Under the pieces are notes generated by a model that made no database searches, was not told where the DNA came from, and worked only from the letters and a program-made list of their open reading frames with translations. This document shows, piece by piece, positions 1 through 9,480 of a stretch of 64,000 bases of DNA. The stretch is from NCBI GenBank assembly GCA_036245525.1, contig BTPG01000007.1, forward strand, positions 120,975,844 to 121,039,843, written 5' to 3'. Source of the DNA: Semisulcospira habei. Taxonomy: Eukaryota > Mollusca > Gastropoda > Semisulcospiridae. Each line of letters starts with the position of its first letter. Position 1 is the first letter of the stretch. The position numbers and the translations under genes were made by a program.

Positions 1-370
1 TCCTCGGGCTTCGGTAATCTCGTGTGGTAGGACTCGCTGAAGAAGCGACGAGTCTCGACAACTTTCCGGAGGTGGGGTGTACGTGCCAGCGTGTGTTTCC
101 AGAGAAGGCTTTGAAGTAACGGCGCCAGCCTCCGGCTAAAACACCACGACCCACTCCGTGTGAGAAATATTGATATAATTATATCAGTGCAATGTTGACC
201 ACCAAGAGGATGAAGCCAACAGGAATCCTTACAATAATTACACGCTTATGAAGAGCCATTCCTTTTTAAGACTGAAGATGGTTTGAAATTCTGTTGCAAA
301 ACCTAAAGACAAAGCCCAGATAACTTTAAATTCATCCGGTTGTGGGTTAAAATGGCCCCAGCATGAAACA
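1..370. other. No recognisable feature
   Basis: No coding signal. A small imperfect hairpin (GACTCG / CGAGTC) lies near base 30-55. The rest is unique-looking AT-rich DNA. Confidence 0.4.
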
Positions 371-373
371 ATA

Positions 374-440
374 ATGCATATAGATTCTCATCAGCCCCTA
401 AATCTGCAGGGGGCTCATGAGAATCTATGCCTCTTGCAGA
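374..440. repeat. Family A hairpin, copy 1 (decayed left arm)
   Basis: The right arm (GGGGGCTCATGAG then AATCTATGCCTCTTGC) is intact. The left arm has lost its GCAAGAGG end and carries substitutions in the GC part of the stem. Confidence 0.75.
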
Positions 441-718
441 AGGAAGGTGTTTGCTGGTGGGACTGGCGTAGTGTGTGTTTGACAGACACTCTGAGTTCCC
501 GTCTCCTCTCCGTCGCCAGCGCCCGACCCCAAGGGCCAGGGTTAATCACGAGCGGCCCCTAATTTCTGTCCTTTGACCCCAGAGGAACAAACTTTACTTG
601 TCGATTGCAACGCCACACCACACCACACCGCACAATCTTTCCCGCCATATGCTGTTTAATTTTTTTTTCTTCTTTTCAACAGCCTTTTTATATTATTTCA
701 TATTCAGATCGCAACGCG

Positions 719-936
719 TAACTCATTGTGCCCGAGGTAAGAAATACACACATTTTGGAGTTATCCTCTGAGGACTGCATCACAATTCAGGAGAGAGATC
801 GACCATGATAGTTCAGCGGGGTGGTGGTAGAATAGCTTGGCGCCTACAGGCGCCAAGCTATTCTGCCACCACCCTTGAACTATCATGGTCGAGCCATATC
901 TTGCTGTGGTGTGTCGCGGGCAGAATGAGTGAAAAT
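719..936. mobile_element. Family B palindromic element, copy 1
   Basis: Core hairpin 797-892. The arms carry GACCATGATAGTTCA and AGCTTGGCGCC with loop TACA. Outer flanks read AACTCATTGTGCCC on the left and GCAGAATGAGT on the right. The left flank also holds the family's asymmetric piece (TTTTGGAGTTATCCTCTGAGG). The left arm has a small rearrangement around the GTGGTGG stretch. Confidence 0.85.
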
Positions 937-1194
937 TGAGAGCTATACACTCACACAGATGACCCCCTTCGTAGCAGAGAGTTTGAATACTGACAGCAGC
1001 TCTACCCCTAAATTAAGGACGTGAAGAAAAAGTAGATTGCTGTTGCACGATTAGTCTCTTTTAAAGTCAATGCCTATCATCGTAAGGTATTGACTTTCAA
1101 GAACTCTTGATGTTGTTTACGAAGATTATAAAGATGGTTGGATGGATGAAAAATGATATACTGACTGACCGACTCAGTGAATAACCGATTAACT

Positions 1195-1299
1195 AAATGA
1201 TGGATGGATGGATGAATGGGTGGATGGGTGGATGGATGGATGGATGGATGAAATGGATGGACGGAAAGACGGAGAGAGGGATTGATTGGTTGATTAACA

Positions 1300-1331
<32 letters not shown>

Positions 1332-1375
1332 CATTCATACATTCATTTATTCATTCATTCATTCATTCACTGGTC
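1195..1375. repeat. (GGAT)n and (TTGA/TTCA)n tetranucleotide tracts
   Basis: Two adjacent tetramer microsatellites: GGAT-type from 1195 to about 1262, then TTGA grading into TTCA from about 1302 to 1374. Open frames across them are repeat artefacts. Confidence 0.9.
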
Positions 1376-1400
1376 GCAAGACTGGTAGATCCAATGCTTA

Positions 1401-1472
1401 TGAGCATGTTCTGTGATATTGGACCTTACTGCTCTGGGGCTCTAAGGTCCAAAATCACCGATCAGCACACTC
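1401..1472. repeat. Family C hairpin, copy 1
   Basis: Imperfect inverted repeat of TGTGATATTGGACCTTA with TAAGGTCCAAAATCACC. The outer part matches GTGCTGATCGGTGA, the family end sequence. The loop is about 15 nt and GC-rich. Confidence 0.75.
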
Positions 1473-1584
1473 ATATATAAAATATGCTATTTTGAAAAAA
1501 ATATTTTTTGGACAGCGCGCAGTCTTTCGGCCTTGTGAATTACCTCATCTTATAACACACTTGGGATAGAATAACAACAAAAGT

Positions 1585-1640
1585 ATGGGTCACCTAGCGA
1601 TTTGTTGTATCCGGAGTTGACTGTACATTGCTATAAGGAT
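1585..1640. repeat. Family M fragment (TATAAC-rich dispersed repeat)
   Basis: Contains TTTGTTGTATCCGGAGTTGACTGTA, matching in part the TATAAC/CGGATATAAC repeats at 4.8, 11.0, 27.3, 39.9 and 60.7 kb. Only a short end is recognisable. Confidence 0.45.
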
Positions 1641-1836
1641 TTTCTTTTTCCAACCGTAACAAAACTGTTCTTCTTTCTTAGGAGGTTACACCGTGGCACG
1701 TCTCCCTGAGAAAACTCAAATTTGCGGCGCCTGCTGGTCGTTAGGGTGTATACAGTATGTCACCTAGAGTCAGAGCTTTACTGCACAGAAGAAACTGACA
1801 TGTGTGTGTGTCTCTCTGATTTTGACTCTGACGGTC

Positions 1837-1909
1837 TGTGTGTGCAGGTCTGTGATTTTGGACCTTACGGCCTACGGCCGTAACGTCCAAAATCACAGAC
1901 CAGCACACG
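1837..1909. repeat. Family C hairpin, copy 2
   Basis: Near-perfect arms GTCTGTGATTTTGGAC / GTCCAAAATCACAGAC extended by CTTACGGCC / GGCCGTAACG, outer ends TGTGTGC / GCACAC. A second partial left arm (CTGATTTTGACTCTGACGG) lies just upstream at 1816-1836, as if the arm had been copied twice. Confidence 0.9.
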
Positions 1910-2229
1910 CGAATGAGCGGAAGTTCTGTGAACTGCGCTTGTTTGGATTTGTTTGCGGCGGGGGGAAAAAAAAAACACTTCCGGAAATTTAGCGCTAACT
2001 TGACTTGGAGCCCAGACAAATGTAAACACGCATCGAGACAGGAAGAAATTTCTAGTTATACAGATTTTGATCTTCATGTATATGTATATATTAGTTCGTC
2101 TTGTTTGTTGATGAATGACCTGCCGTACTAAGAGATGATAAGTTATGTGTTTGCGGTTAATGCATTTTTATATTATCATTTCCCTGCACCTATTTTTGTA
2201 ATATTGCAATGATGTTCTACTCTTTGTTG

Positions 2230-2830
2230 TAAACCAGTGTACGATAAATTAGCACGAAGGTGCAGCGTCCCCAGCTTGTCTTAAGTTTATTTTGCATACT
2301 CATTAGACCGGCTGGCGACATACATTTGGTACGACTTTAGTATCAACTTCAGCCCACTTAATCAAATTGCAAATATAAAACGATTGAATTTCCAAAACGT
2401 CAGTAACTCGCTTGAGCTTAGCACCACGTGAATAATCTGTGTTTATGTACAGCGTGTGAGTGAATGCGCGTGATTAACGAGAGAGTGTTTGTTGGGTTCA
2501 GTTCGCGGCGGCGCTTTGAGCCGATTTTCAATTGGGATAAAGCGCCTATTTAATGCGCGGATTTTTTTTTTTAAATTTACATTCAATATTCTGCTTTGGT
2601 TTCTTTCAGTGCAGGCACGTCCTGAGAAAGTCTTGTTGCTGTCGGGGGACGTTAAGCAATGTACAACCAACCATGCACAACCTATATTTTGTCTGCTGTT
2701 GTGAACGACAAACAAAATTGTTGCCAATAAGAAAAATTTCATGTATTGTTCGTATACAGAAAAAGAAGAAACACTCTTCTCCATTCTACATCATGTGGGG
2801 GGGGGGGGGGGGGATACTGAACACCATAAC
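2230..2830 (+). repeat. Dispersed repeat, inverted partner of 5760-6310
   Basis: Shares many blocks in reverse orientation with 5760-6310: GGTGCAGCGTCC, CGTCAGTAACTCGCTTGAGC, GTTGGGTTCAGTTCGCGGC, AGCAATGTACAACCA. No coding signal; short open frames on both strands have poor composition. A poly-G tract (2797-2813) lies near its end. Confidence 0.75.
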
Positions 2831-2866
2831 ACCCACACATTGCAAACATGCGTGCCGTATTCACGA

Positions 2867-2957
2867 TTAACCCTTTGACTATCGGTAGCGCTTTTTGTCG
2901 AGGTCATTCCGACAGGAATCACCTCGACAAAAAGCGCCACCGACAGCCAAACGGTTC
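2867..2957. mobile_element. Family D palindromic element, copy 1
   Basis: Starts TTAACCCTTTGACTATCGGT and ends ACCGACAGCCAAACGGTT. Arms TAGCGCTTTTTGTCGAGGT / ACCTCGACAAAAAGCGC flank a short centre containing ATTCC/GGAAT. The TTAACCCTTT end resembles piggyBac-type termini. Confidence 0.85.
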
Positions 2958-3179
2958 AGGGAGTTTTTGTGTACAGTTTTCTTCGTCGGTTTGTGACGTT
3001 TGTTTGATAAAATTTGGAGGGTGGAGGGTAATGCAAAGTCTACAGGAACTAACGTTTTGGTGAATATTATGATACAAAGTCATCATGCGTGTGTTTTATC
3101 TTATCTCCTTGTTGGTCTTTGTTTTTCATTAATCTGCCGGAGAACGCGGGGCGAACCCAAAACATTACTTGATCTAATA

Positions 3180-3350
3180 CCGCTGAAATCACGCTGTCTC
3201 GCGAGATGGTGACGTCGCGACGAGTGACGGGCGCCCTCTGGCGGAAGCCAACGCAGCACGGCCGCCATCTTATCACGCACGCTCGCGCCTGCGCACTCAG
3301 CTTCAAAGGGAACGCACTCGTCAGGACCGGAAGAGAAGCGGAGCGCTGAC
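3180..3350. promoter_or_regulatory. Candidate CpG-rich promoter with CTCF-, YY1- and NRF1-like motifs
   Basis: This stretch is much richer in CpG than its surroundings. GCGCCCTCTGGCGG near 3229 resembles a CTCF site. GCCGCCATCTT near 3260 resembles a YY1 site. GCGCCTGCGCAC near 3285 resembles an NRF1 site. Downstream on the plus strand, CAGGTAGAG and ATATGTAAGT could be splice donors of a 5' untranslated exon. No linked coding exon is visible. The motif matches are established vertebrate consensus forms; their use here is inference. Confidence 0.35.
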
Positions 3351-3529
3351 AGGTAGAGAGGCAAAACAAACACGGGAAAAGAAACGACGTGCAGACGTTG
3401 TGACTTCTTCAGGCTCAGGTTTAAATCGTGATGTCTTCCTCCGTCTGAGAGGGCAAGATATATGTAAGTAATTGCTCCAAGTAGTATCATCAAGAAGCAT
3501 TGCCTCATCATGTCTACACCTGGTCATCT

Positions 3530-3960
3530 TTAGAATAGCTTGGCGCCTTGGATGAGCCAGATCAAGTCAGTAATTGGATCAAACCCTTATAACCAGCCTA
3601 AAGCACTGATTAACTAATCCACATCTAGCAAACTACATAGAGAAATAGATGGGCGGACCATGATAGTTCAAAGGTAGCATCAGAATAGCTTGGCTATGAT
3701 GAGCCAGGATGCAAGGGCGCCAAACTAATCTGGTACTACCCTTGAAATATCATGGTCCATCAATCTCCAAGGCGCCAAACAAAATATAGCGCCACCTTTG
3801 AACTATCCTGATGAACCTATCTCTGAGTCACCTGACTAATTTGGTACTACCTTTGAACTGTCAAAGTCCATCCATCTCTTACAACCCTTTCGCCATATTC
3901 GTCGACAAGGACTCGCCATCAAAATCTGGTACTGACTACCCTTAAACTACCATATTCCAT
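3530..3960. repeat. Cluster of degenerate family B arms
   Basis: Several diverged pieces of the family B core recur: CATGATAGTTCAA, TAGCTTGGC, GGCGCCAA, TACCCTTGAA and TATCATGGTCCAT. The best pair (about 3655-3757) is an imperfect hairpin. The others look like tandem partial copies decayed by substitution. Confidence 0.65.
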
Positions 3961-4424
3961 AAATCTCCCACAACTTGTCGGGTGCGTATAGTATTTGTTA
4001 CGCCTCTCAAAACTCTGGGAAACCAGGTTACAAAGCTTGATCGAGTTTATTCTCATGAACCTTTTACGGACTTTGTGACCTTATATACCTGCATAAATAT
4101 GAATATCTTCCTCCGTTCAAAAACTAGGATGTAAAACACATGTACTTGTGCAACACCCGTGACCCCACCAACAAAGGCTGCATTGAGGCTGAAGGACAGC
4201 ACGAGCATTTAGCCCTGAATCCCACAGAAGCTGCGGGGGCTGGAATGTGAATATATGTATGCGCCTTCTACAGATAGAAAGTAGGACTGGCTGCGAGACT
4301 GTTGAGGGTTGTCGGGGGATCAGACCTGTGATGACAGATACAGTCCTTACTTACATCAGCATCTCTTTATCTTATAATACGCCTTGAGCTAGTTTCCCGT
4401 GCTTTGGCGTTTGTTTTTGCGTCG

Positions 4425-4560
4425 AAGTTGTTTTTGTTTTTTTTTAAAGATAAAAAAAACCCAGACAAAACTGATGTGTGTGCTGGTCTGTGATTTTGGA
4501 CCTTACAGCTTTCAGCCGTAAGGTCCAAAATCATAGTCCAGCACACATACAAGTTACATG
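4425..4560. repeat. Family C hairpin, copy 3, in tandem unit 1
   Basis: Hairpin 4474-4548 with arms TGTGCTGGTCTGTGATTTTG / CAAAATCATAGTCCAGCACA around CTTACAGC / GCCGTAAG. It is preceded by GGCGTTTGTTTTTGCG and a T-rich stretch that recurs before the next copy, so 4425-4560 and 4565-4710 form a tandem duplication. Confidence 0.85.
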
Positions 4561-4564
4561 TATT

Positions 4565-4710
4565 GCTTATGGCGTTTGTTTTTTGCGGCGTTCGGTTTTT
4601 ACAGATTTTTTTTTTTTAATCAGAGAAAACTGATGCGTGTGCTGGTCTGTGATTTTGGACCTGACGGCGACAGCCGTCAGGTCCAAAATCACAGACCAAC
4701 ACACATAATA
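4565..4710. repeat. Family C hairpin, copy 4, in tandem unit 2
   Basis: Hairpin 4633-4705. The stem change CTGACGGC / GCCGTCAG (consensus CTTACGGC) is present in both arms, so pairing is preserved. The T-rich leader matches unit 1. Confidence 0.85.
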
Positions 4711-4739
4711 AAGTATATACATTATCACGTACGAATACA

Positions 4740-4918
4740 CAGGAAACTTCAAATATAACGAATTGCCTCGGGTTCCAAATGTTCTCGTTTTTATATCGCC
4801 AGTTTTGTATACAAGCGAAGTAATTTGTATAGAAAAAGTGTTGTCCGGAACATCTGAAAATATGTGGTTATATCGGACTTTTGTTATAACCGACTTATAA
4901 GCGAAGTCGACTGTATTT
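4740..4918. repeat. Family M copy
   Basis: Contains TATAACGAATTGC near the left, GTTATATCGGAC and CGACTTATAAGCGAAGTCGA near the right. The TTATAAGCGAAG end is the mirror of CTTCGCTTATAA seen at 11.0, 27.3 and 40.0 kb. Confidence 0.6.
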
Positions 4919-5309
4919 GCCGTCGCCTCAAGCACCAGACGGCGCAGAGAGGACTGAATGAATGAATGTTTGTTGAAAGATAACACCATGCGACCGACAA
5001 AAACGTTGCTGTCTCACGCCGAAACGCGTCAGTTAATGAACGTATTTTTACACCTGTATCAAGGAAACACACCAAGGAAAAACTATTGAAACAATTAATC
5101 TTTTCTCACACCTTTCTCTTACAATCCTTTCCTTGCTTAGTTTTCCGTGCGTTTCCTTTTTATCTTCCCTTCTAACAAATGGACTCTCACACCAGGCTGT
5201 TTAAACTGACGGTTATGTGCTTTTAGCCTTTCGTTTTCAGCGCCAATTTCAAGAAATGGATCGTCATTTTGCTATAAAGGGCCGTCGGGGTGGGTGTGTG
5301 GCTGGGAGG

Positions 5310-5330
5310 TGGGTGGGGGGGGGGGGGGCG
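5310..5330. repeat. Poly-G tract
   Basis: Nearly uninterrupted G run within a GGGT-rich low-complexity stretch (5285-5350). Confidence 0.85.
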
Positions 5331-5447
5331 GGGAGATGGGCAAGGGAGGTGTTGGGTAAGGAAATAAAGAATTCAGCCTTTACGTATTTCTTTTTCTTGA
5401 AAGCCGTGACCAGTTATCGGACCATGGTGATGTTCTATCATGAGCTA

Positions 5448-5726
5448 CTAAAACGCACCCTAGGACCGAAATGCCCAGATTTTCTTTGATCGAAAGTATA
5501 AGCGCCTTAAAAATACAAATTATTATTATTATTATTATTATTATTTTGAAGTTGGCCTCTGAAGGTCTGTATTACAATTCTAGAGGCAGATCGAACATGA
5601 TAGTTCAAGGATGGTGCCAGAATAGCTTGGCGCCTATGGGCGCCAAGCTATTCTGGCACCACCCTTGAACTATCATTCTCGATCCATGTCTTGCAGTGGT
5701 GTGTCGGATCTGAATGAGTTAAAGAA
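5448..5726. mobile_element. Family B element, copy 3, interrupted by a LINE-like tail
   Basis: Core hairpin 5588-5686 (loop TATGG). The left flank CCTAGGACCGAAATGCCCAG is separated from its normal continuation TTGAAGTTGGCCTCTGAAGG by about 62 bp that ends in (ATT)n. Compare the uninterrupted flank at 20001-20070. Confidence 0.85.
5484..5546 (+). mobile_element. Tiny LINE 3' tail insertion with (ATT)n
   Basis: Contains AAGCGCCTTAAAAATACAAA followed by (ATT)n, resembling the LINE 3' end at 14.8 kb (AGCGCTATATAAATA then (ATT)n). ATTTT flanks both ends, a possible short target duplication. It interrupts a family B flank. Confidence 0.5.
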
Positions 5727-5759
5727 ATGGTGTACGTATTACGATTTTCATCTTTCTGA

Positions 5760-6310
5760 AAGAAGGGTAGTGTCTTATAATACTGAGGTTTAGTTTGCAA
5801 CGAACGTCTCCCAACAACAAACGATTGGTTGGCTGGTTGTACATTGCTTAACGTTCCGACAGCAAGAAGACTTTCTGAGGGCGTGCCTGGCCGCTGGTGA
5901 AAACCCCCAACTAAATAGAATATTGAATGTATGTCACCAGCCGATCTGATATGCCGCATGCCGCATAGCATTTATATGGCGCATTTCTCATATTTATAAT
6001 ATAACTCAATGCGCAGAATGTAGCCGCGAACTGAACCCAACAAGCACGCTCACGTGAATCACACGCATTCACTCACACACTGTACGTAAACACAGAACAT
6101 TCACGTGGTGCTAAGGGCAAGCTCAAGCGAGCTACTGACGGTATTTGGAAATCGTTTTGTATTTGAAATTTTATTAAGTTGGCTGAAACTGATACCAAAG
6201 TGGAGGGGGAGGAAGAGCCGGAGTACCCGGAGAAAGAACCCCCGGCTAAACAAACCTAAGACCTGCTAGGGACGCTGCACCTTCTTGCTAATTCACTGCC
6301 ACCTAGTTTA
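5760..6310 (-). repeat. Dispersed repeat, inverted partner of 2230-2830
   Basis: Reverse complement of the 2.2-2.8 kb repeat, with local indels. Matching blocks include GGTTGTACATTGCTTAACGT, GCCGCGAACTGAACCCAAC, GCTCAAGCGAGCTACTGACG and GGACGCTGCACCTTC. A piece absent from the other copy (about 6205-6260) contains GGAGAAAGAACCCCCGGC. Confidence 0.75.
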
Positions 6311-6690
6311 CAAACAAGATGGGATGAACCACAATCCACAAAGTCCCTTCTATATGAGAGCTATCCTCGCTGTCAAGGGTCTCTACCTTTTGTCTTTGAC
6401 TTGGTTCTGATGTTGAAATATCTCCTTCTGAAAAAGCCTCGCAGATGTGCCAATGCGTCATAGTGAACTCTAGAAGGGGCGCGCGCAGTGCATACGCGTC
6501 ATTGGTTTGTCAAACGTCATTTGTCATGACGATTTTTTTTTGTTTTGTTTTTTGTGCGTAATTTTATATTTTAACTTTCGCTTCAAGACTTGCAAAAATG
6601 ATGAAAAAACTGAGAATTTCACGGTACAATTTTAGTCTTGCTATAATTTGTGTGAAAGCAGGCTGACTTTACCTACATGCTATACTAAGT
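6310..6690. other. No recognisable feature
   Basis: Unique-looking DNA with a T-rich run near 6530-6555. No coding frame or hairpin stands out. Confidence 0.4.
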
Positions 6691-7085
6691 ACACGTCCAT
6701 GCTCTTCTGAAAGCGCGTTGATGTGTGTGTATGCGTGATTCGTGTTCGTGCGTGCATACGCACGCTCCAAACATCATCAAGAGGCATAGATGTTCATGCG
6801 CCATCCGGGCACATGAGGATCTATGCCTCTTGGAGATGCGTGCATATGTGTGAGAGAGCGAGCGAGATAGAGAGAGCGAGATTTACGTCATATTTAATGT
6901 CTGCGTGGTGACGGAGTTTCTTCTTTTACGTCACTGGCACTGTCTGACTTTCTCCATATGTCAAGGTTTTTTACTGTTTTTAATTTTTTTTCCCCAAAAG
7001 AATTAATTTTTTCCTGAAGAAGTTGAAAGGGTACAAAGCTGGCTAACGAACTCATCCAATGTTTTTATCCAAACTAACTATATCG
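6690..7085. repeat. Tandem duplication, unit 1
   Basis: Shares with 7090-7590 the order: CTTCTGAAAGCGCG, a GT stretch, CGCTCCAAACATC, a family A hairpin, GAGAGAGCGAG, TCATATTTA, GACTTTCT, AAAGAATTA, and GTACAAAGCTGGCTAACGAA. The GT stretch here is short. Confidence 0.85.
6775..6836. repeat. Family A hairpin, copy 2
   Basis: Arms CATCAAGAGGCATAGATG / GATCTATGCCTCTTGGAG with a shortened GC stem (GCGCCATCCGGGC). It lies inside tandem unit 1 and was duplicated with it. Confidence 0.85.
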
Positions 7086-7117
7086 GGTCACCTGCATGTG
7101 CTTCTGAAAGCGCGACG

Positions 7118-7118
<1 letters not shown>

Positions 7119-7173
<55 letters not shown>

Positions 7174-7174
7174 T

Positions 7175-7225
<51 letters not shown>
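7119..7225 (+). repeat. (GT)n microsatellite
   Basis: About 50 GT units with one GATGG interruption near 7172. Open frames on either strand (CV or HT repeats) are artefacts. Confidence 0.97.
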
Positions 7226-7227
<2 letters not shown>

Positions 7228-7251
7228 GTGGGTGTATGCGCGCGCGCTCCA

Positions 7252-7320
7252 AACATCTCCAAGAGACATAGATCCTTATGCGCTCTCCGGGAGCATGAGG
7301 ATCTATGCCTCTTGGGGATG
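7252..7320. repeat. Family A hairpin, copy 3
   Basis: Duplicate of copy 2 with arms extended to CATCTCCAAGAGACATAG / CTATGCCTCTTGGGGATG. Stem centre GCTCTCCGGGAGC is a good local palindrome, better paired than in copy 2. Confidence 0.85.
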
Positions 7321-7599
7321 CACGCATGTCTGATAGAGAGAGAGCAACTTCGGCGCGCGCTAGAAAGAATTAAGTCATATTTAGAGTCTTATGTCAATGT
7401 CTGCGTGCGCCGCGCCTCTTTTATGGCACCGCCACTGTCGGACTTTCTAGTCTAGAAGTCAAGTTTTTTTTTTTTTTTAATGTTTTAATTCTTTTTTTGA
7501 AAAGAATTATCCTTTACTAAAGAAATTGAAAGGATACAAAGCTGGCTAACGAACTCGTCTAATGTCTTTATCCAAACTGGCTATATCCAAAATTTGAAG

Positions 7600-8070
7600 T
7601 AAAAATTACAAAATTACGGACTCTAATCTGGGTCAACCGACTTCCTATAAACAGTTGTTTATGTCTTAAATGAGACATTCAATTAAAATATGCTCGGAGG
7701 CTCTCTTAGCCACCCCTTTAAGAAAGTATTTCGCCAAGTTTCAAGCTTGTGTGTACAGAAATATCGGAGATTCTCTTGTTTACATACATGCACACACATA
7801 CATGCATACATATGCACATGCAACGCTTCGCGCCAAATGTACGTTCAGCAGCGAGGTTAGCGTAACTATACATGACGTACTTTTTATCTTGTTACTTCAA
7901 TTGTGAGAGGTTTAGGTCTGCTTGCGTTTGACATCATGGACATGCTATTAAATTCTCCCCACCGCGACCAGTCCTAAAAAAGAGCAGAAATCATTACAAT
8001 GACAAAATACGCACAGGGAAATGATATGTAAGGCATGCATTAAAGCGCAAACACATAACTTATCGAGATC
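7600..8070. other. No recognisable feature
   Basis: AT-rich, with short ACATACATGCA alternations near 7780-7820. No gene or palindrome is visible. Confidence 0.4.
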
Positions 8071-8076
8071 GATAAA

Positions 8077-8235
8077 AGATCGAGCATGATAGTTCAAAGC
8101 CTAAGGGCGACAAGCTATTCTGTCACCACCCTTGAACCATCATGCTCGATCTGCCTGTGGAACCGTGATACAGTCCTTTAGAGGGCAACTTTAACATTTG
8201 GAGGATTTCGGTCCTGGGGTAGAATGTATTAACAA
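8077..8235. mobile_element. Family B element, copy 4 (left arm mostly deleted)
   Basis: Left end AGATCGAGCATGATAGTTCA runs straight into the loop region (CCTAAGGGCGACAAGC). The right arm is complete to GAACCATCATGCTCGATCT. The right flank AGAGGGCAACTTTAACATTT and GGTCCTGGGGTAGAAT matches that of 16.2 kb. Confidence 0.8.
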
Positions 8236-8547
8236 AAATTACCCAGTTTCATTTCATTGTAACAATTCTTCGGCGGGTTGCGAGCAGAGCTAATCAGAAC
8301 AGTGAGGTTTCGTTTGCGACGAAATACTCCGAAGAACGAACGAGAGCGATGTTGCTGGAGAATAACCAGATTCTACTATAAGCATAAAAATTCAGACCAA
8401 AAGGGTGACTGCCAAGGGTGGAAAATGCAGAGGGTAACCCAGCGAAGAAAGTAGCACGCTTATAAAGACAGTTACAACACACTTTATCAACTGTCTTTTC
8501 TAAGCGTGCTTTATTCTTCCATGTGTCACTCTCTACTATAAGCACAG

Positions 8548-8640
8548 ACAACCCTCCAATAATCTCCAAGATGCATAGATCCCCATGAGCCCTGCGGGCT
8601 CATGGGGATCTATGCCTCTTGGAGATTATTGGAGGGTTGT
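8548..8640. repeat. Family A hairpin, copy 4 (extended arms)
   Basis: Arms of about 44 nt, from ACAACCCTCCAATAATCTCC to its complement GGAGATTATTGGAGGGTTGT, loop TGC. Stem variant ATCCCCATGAG / CTCATGGGGAT is present in both arms. The right outer arm is the seed of the following minisatellite. Confidence 0.9.
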
Positions 8641-9080
8641 CTATCTATGCCTTTTGATGCCTCTATGATTATTGGAGGGTTGTATATCTATGCCTCTATG
8701 ATTATTGGAGGGTTGTCTATCTATGCCTCTATGATTATTGGAGGGTTGTCTATCTATGTCTCTATGATTATTGGAGGGTTGTCTATCTATGCCTTTTGAT
8801 GCCTCTATGATTATTGGAGGGTTGTCTATCTATGCCTCTATGATTATTGGAGGGTTGTCTATCTATGCCTCTATGATTATTGGAGGGTTGTCTATCTATG
8901 CCTCTATGATTATTGGAGGGTTGTCTATCTATGCCTCTATGATTATTGGAGGGTTGTCTATCTATGCCTCTATGATTATTGGAGGTTGTCTATCTATGCC
9001 TCTATGATTATTGGAGGGTTGTCTATCTATGCCTCTATGATTATTGGAGGGTTGTCTATCTATGCCTCTTGGAGATCATT
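8617..9080 (+). repeat. 33-bp minisatellite derived from a family A hairpin arm
   Basis: About 13 units of ATTATTGGAGGGTTGTCTAT plus CTATGCCTCTATG. Two units carry an 11-bp insertion (TTTTGATGCCT-type, near 8650 and 8800), and one lacks a G (near 8980). The array begins in the right arm of the 8548-8640 hairpin and ends with a copy of the same junction (CCTCTTGGAGATCATTGGAG). The 33-bp unit is a multiple of three, so it reads open as an 11-residue repeat; this is not evidence of a protein. Confidence 0.95.
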
Positions 9081-9480
9081 GGAGTGTTGTCAATGTCTAA
9101 CCTTAATGTACAAGCTGGTTACCCGCCGTGATATCCCTGTCGTTTGTTGTTGGGAGTCGTTTGTTGCAAACGAAACCTCACATGTATTTTGGGTGTGCGG
9201 CTGCTGCTTGTGGGAGTTAAAGGGCTAAGTACTATGTAGTACAGACAGTGGAAATCCGTCACTTCACTTGGGAACAAGGCCCGGATTAGCCCAGTTTCAC
9301 CAAAAGTCACATCCTGGGGCCTGCAGCATTTTGTCATTCGTGAGTTAGACTGAAGGAAAGTGTTTTAGTACTGTCTATAGTGAGAGGTATTTTTTTTATT
9401 ATATTTTGTTTGTTTGTTTAGGTTTAAGTATATTGATTTTATTTAATTTCATTTATATTTTATTCATTTGTATTTATTTA
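9080..9480. other. No clear feature; weak echo of the 5.8-kb repeat
   Basis: Around 9130-9190 the words GTTGTTGGGAGTCGTTTGTTGC and CGAAACCTCA echo the reverse strand of 5770-5830. The remainder has no recognisable gene. Confidence 0.35.

Larger units (their letters stand above)
7090..7590. repeat. Tandem duplication, unit 2
   Basis: Second copy of the 6.7-7.1 kb unit, longer because its (GT)n tract expanded to about 100 bp. It ends with GATACAAAGCTGGCTAACGA and CTTTATCCAAACTGGCTATA. Confidence 0.85.

Noticed and set aside
3101..3511. 136-residue minus-strand open frame over the CpG-rich region
   Set aside because: Arg/Ser-rich translation from GC-rich DNA, no domain; the promoter reading is simpler.
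7059..7271. Cysteine/valine repeat protein
   Set aside because: Product of (GT)n.
8617..9080. Regular repeats resembling a CRISPR array
   Set aside because: Units are head-to-tail copies without unique spacers and clearly derive from the neighbouring hairpin; the sequence is eukaryotic.
8602..9228. Repeat protein with ASMIIGGLSIY units
   Set aside because: The 33-bp unit happens to be a multiple of three. No promoter, splice context or known family; the frame comes from the minisatellite.
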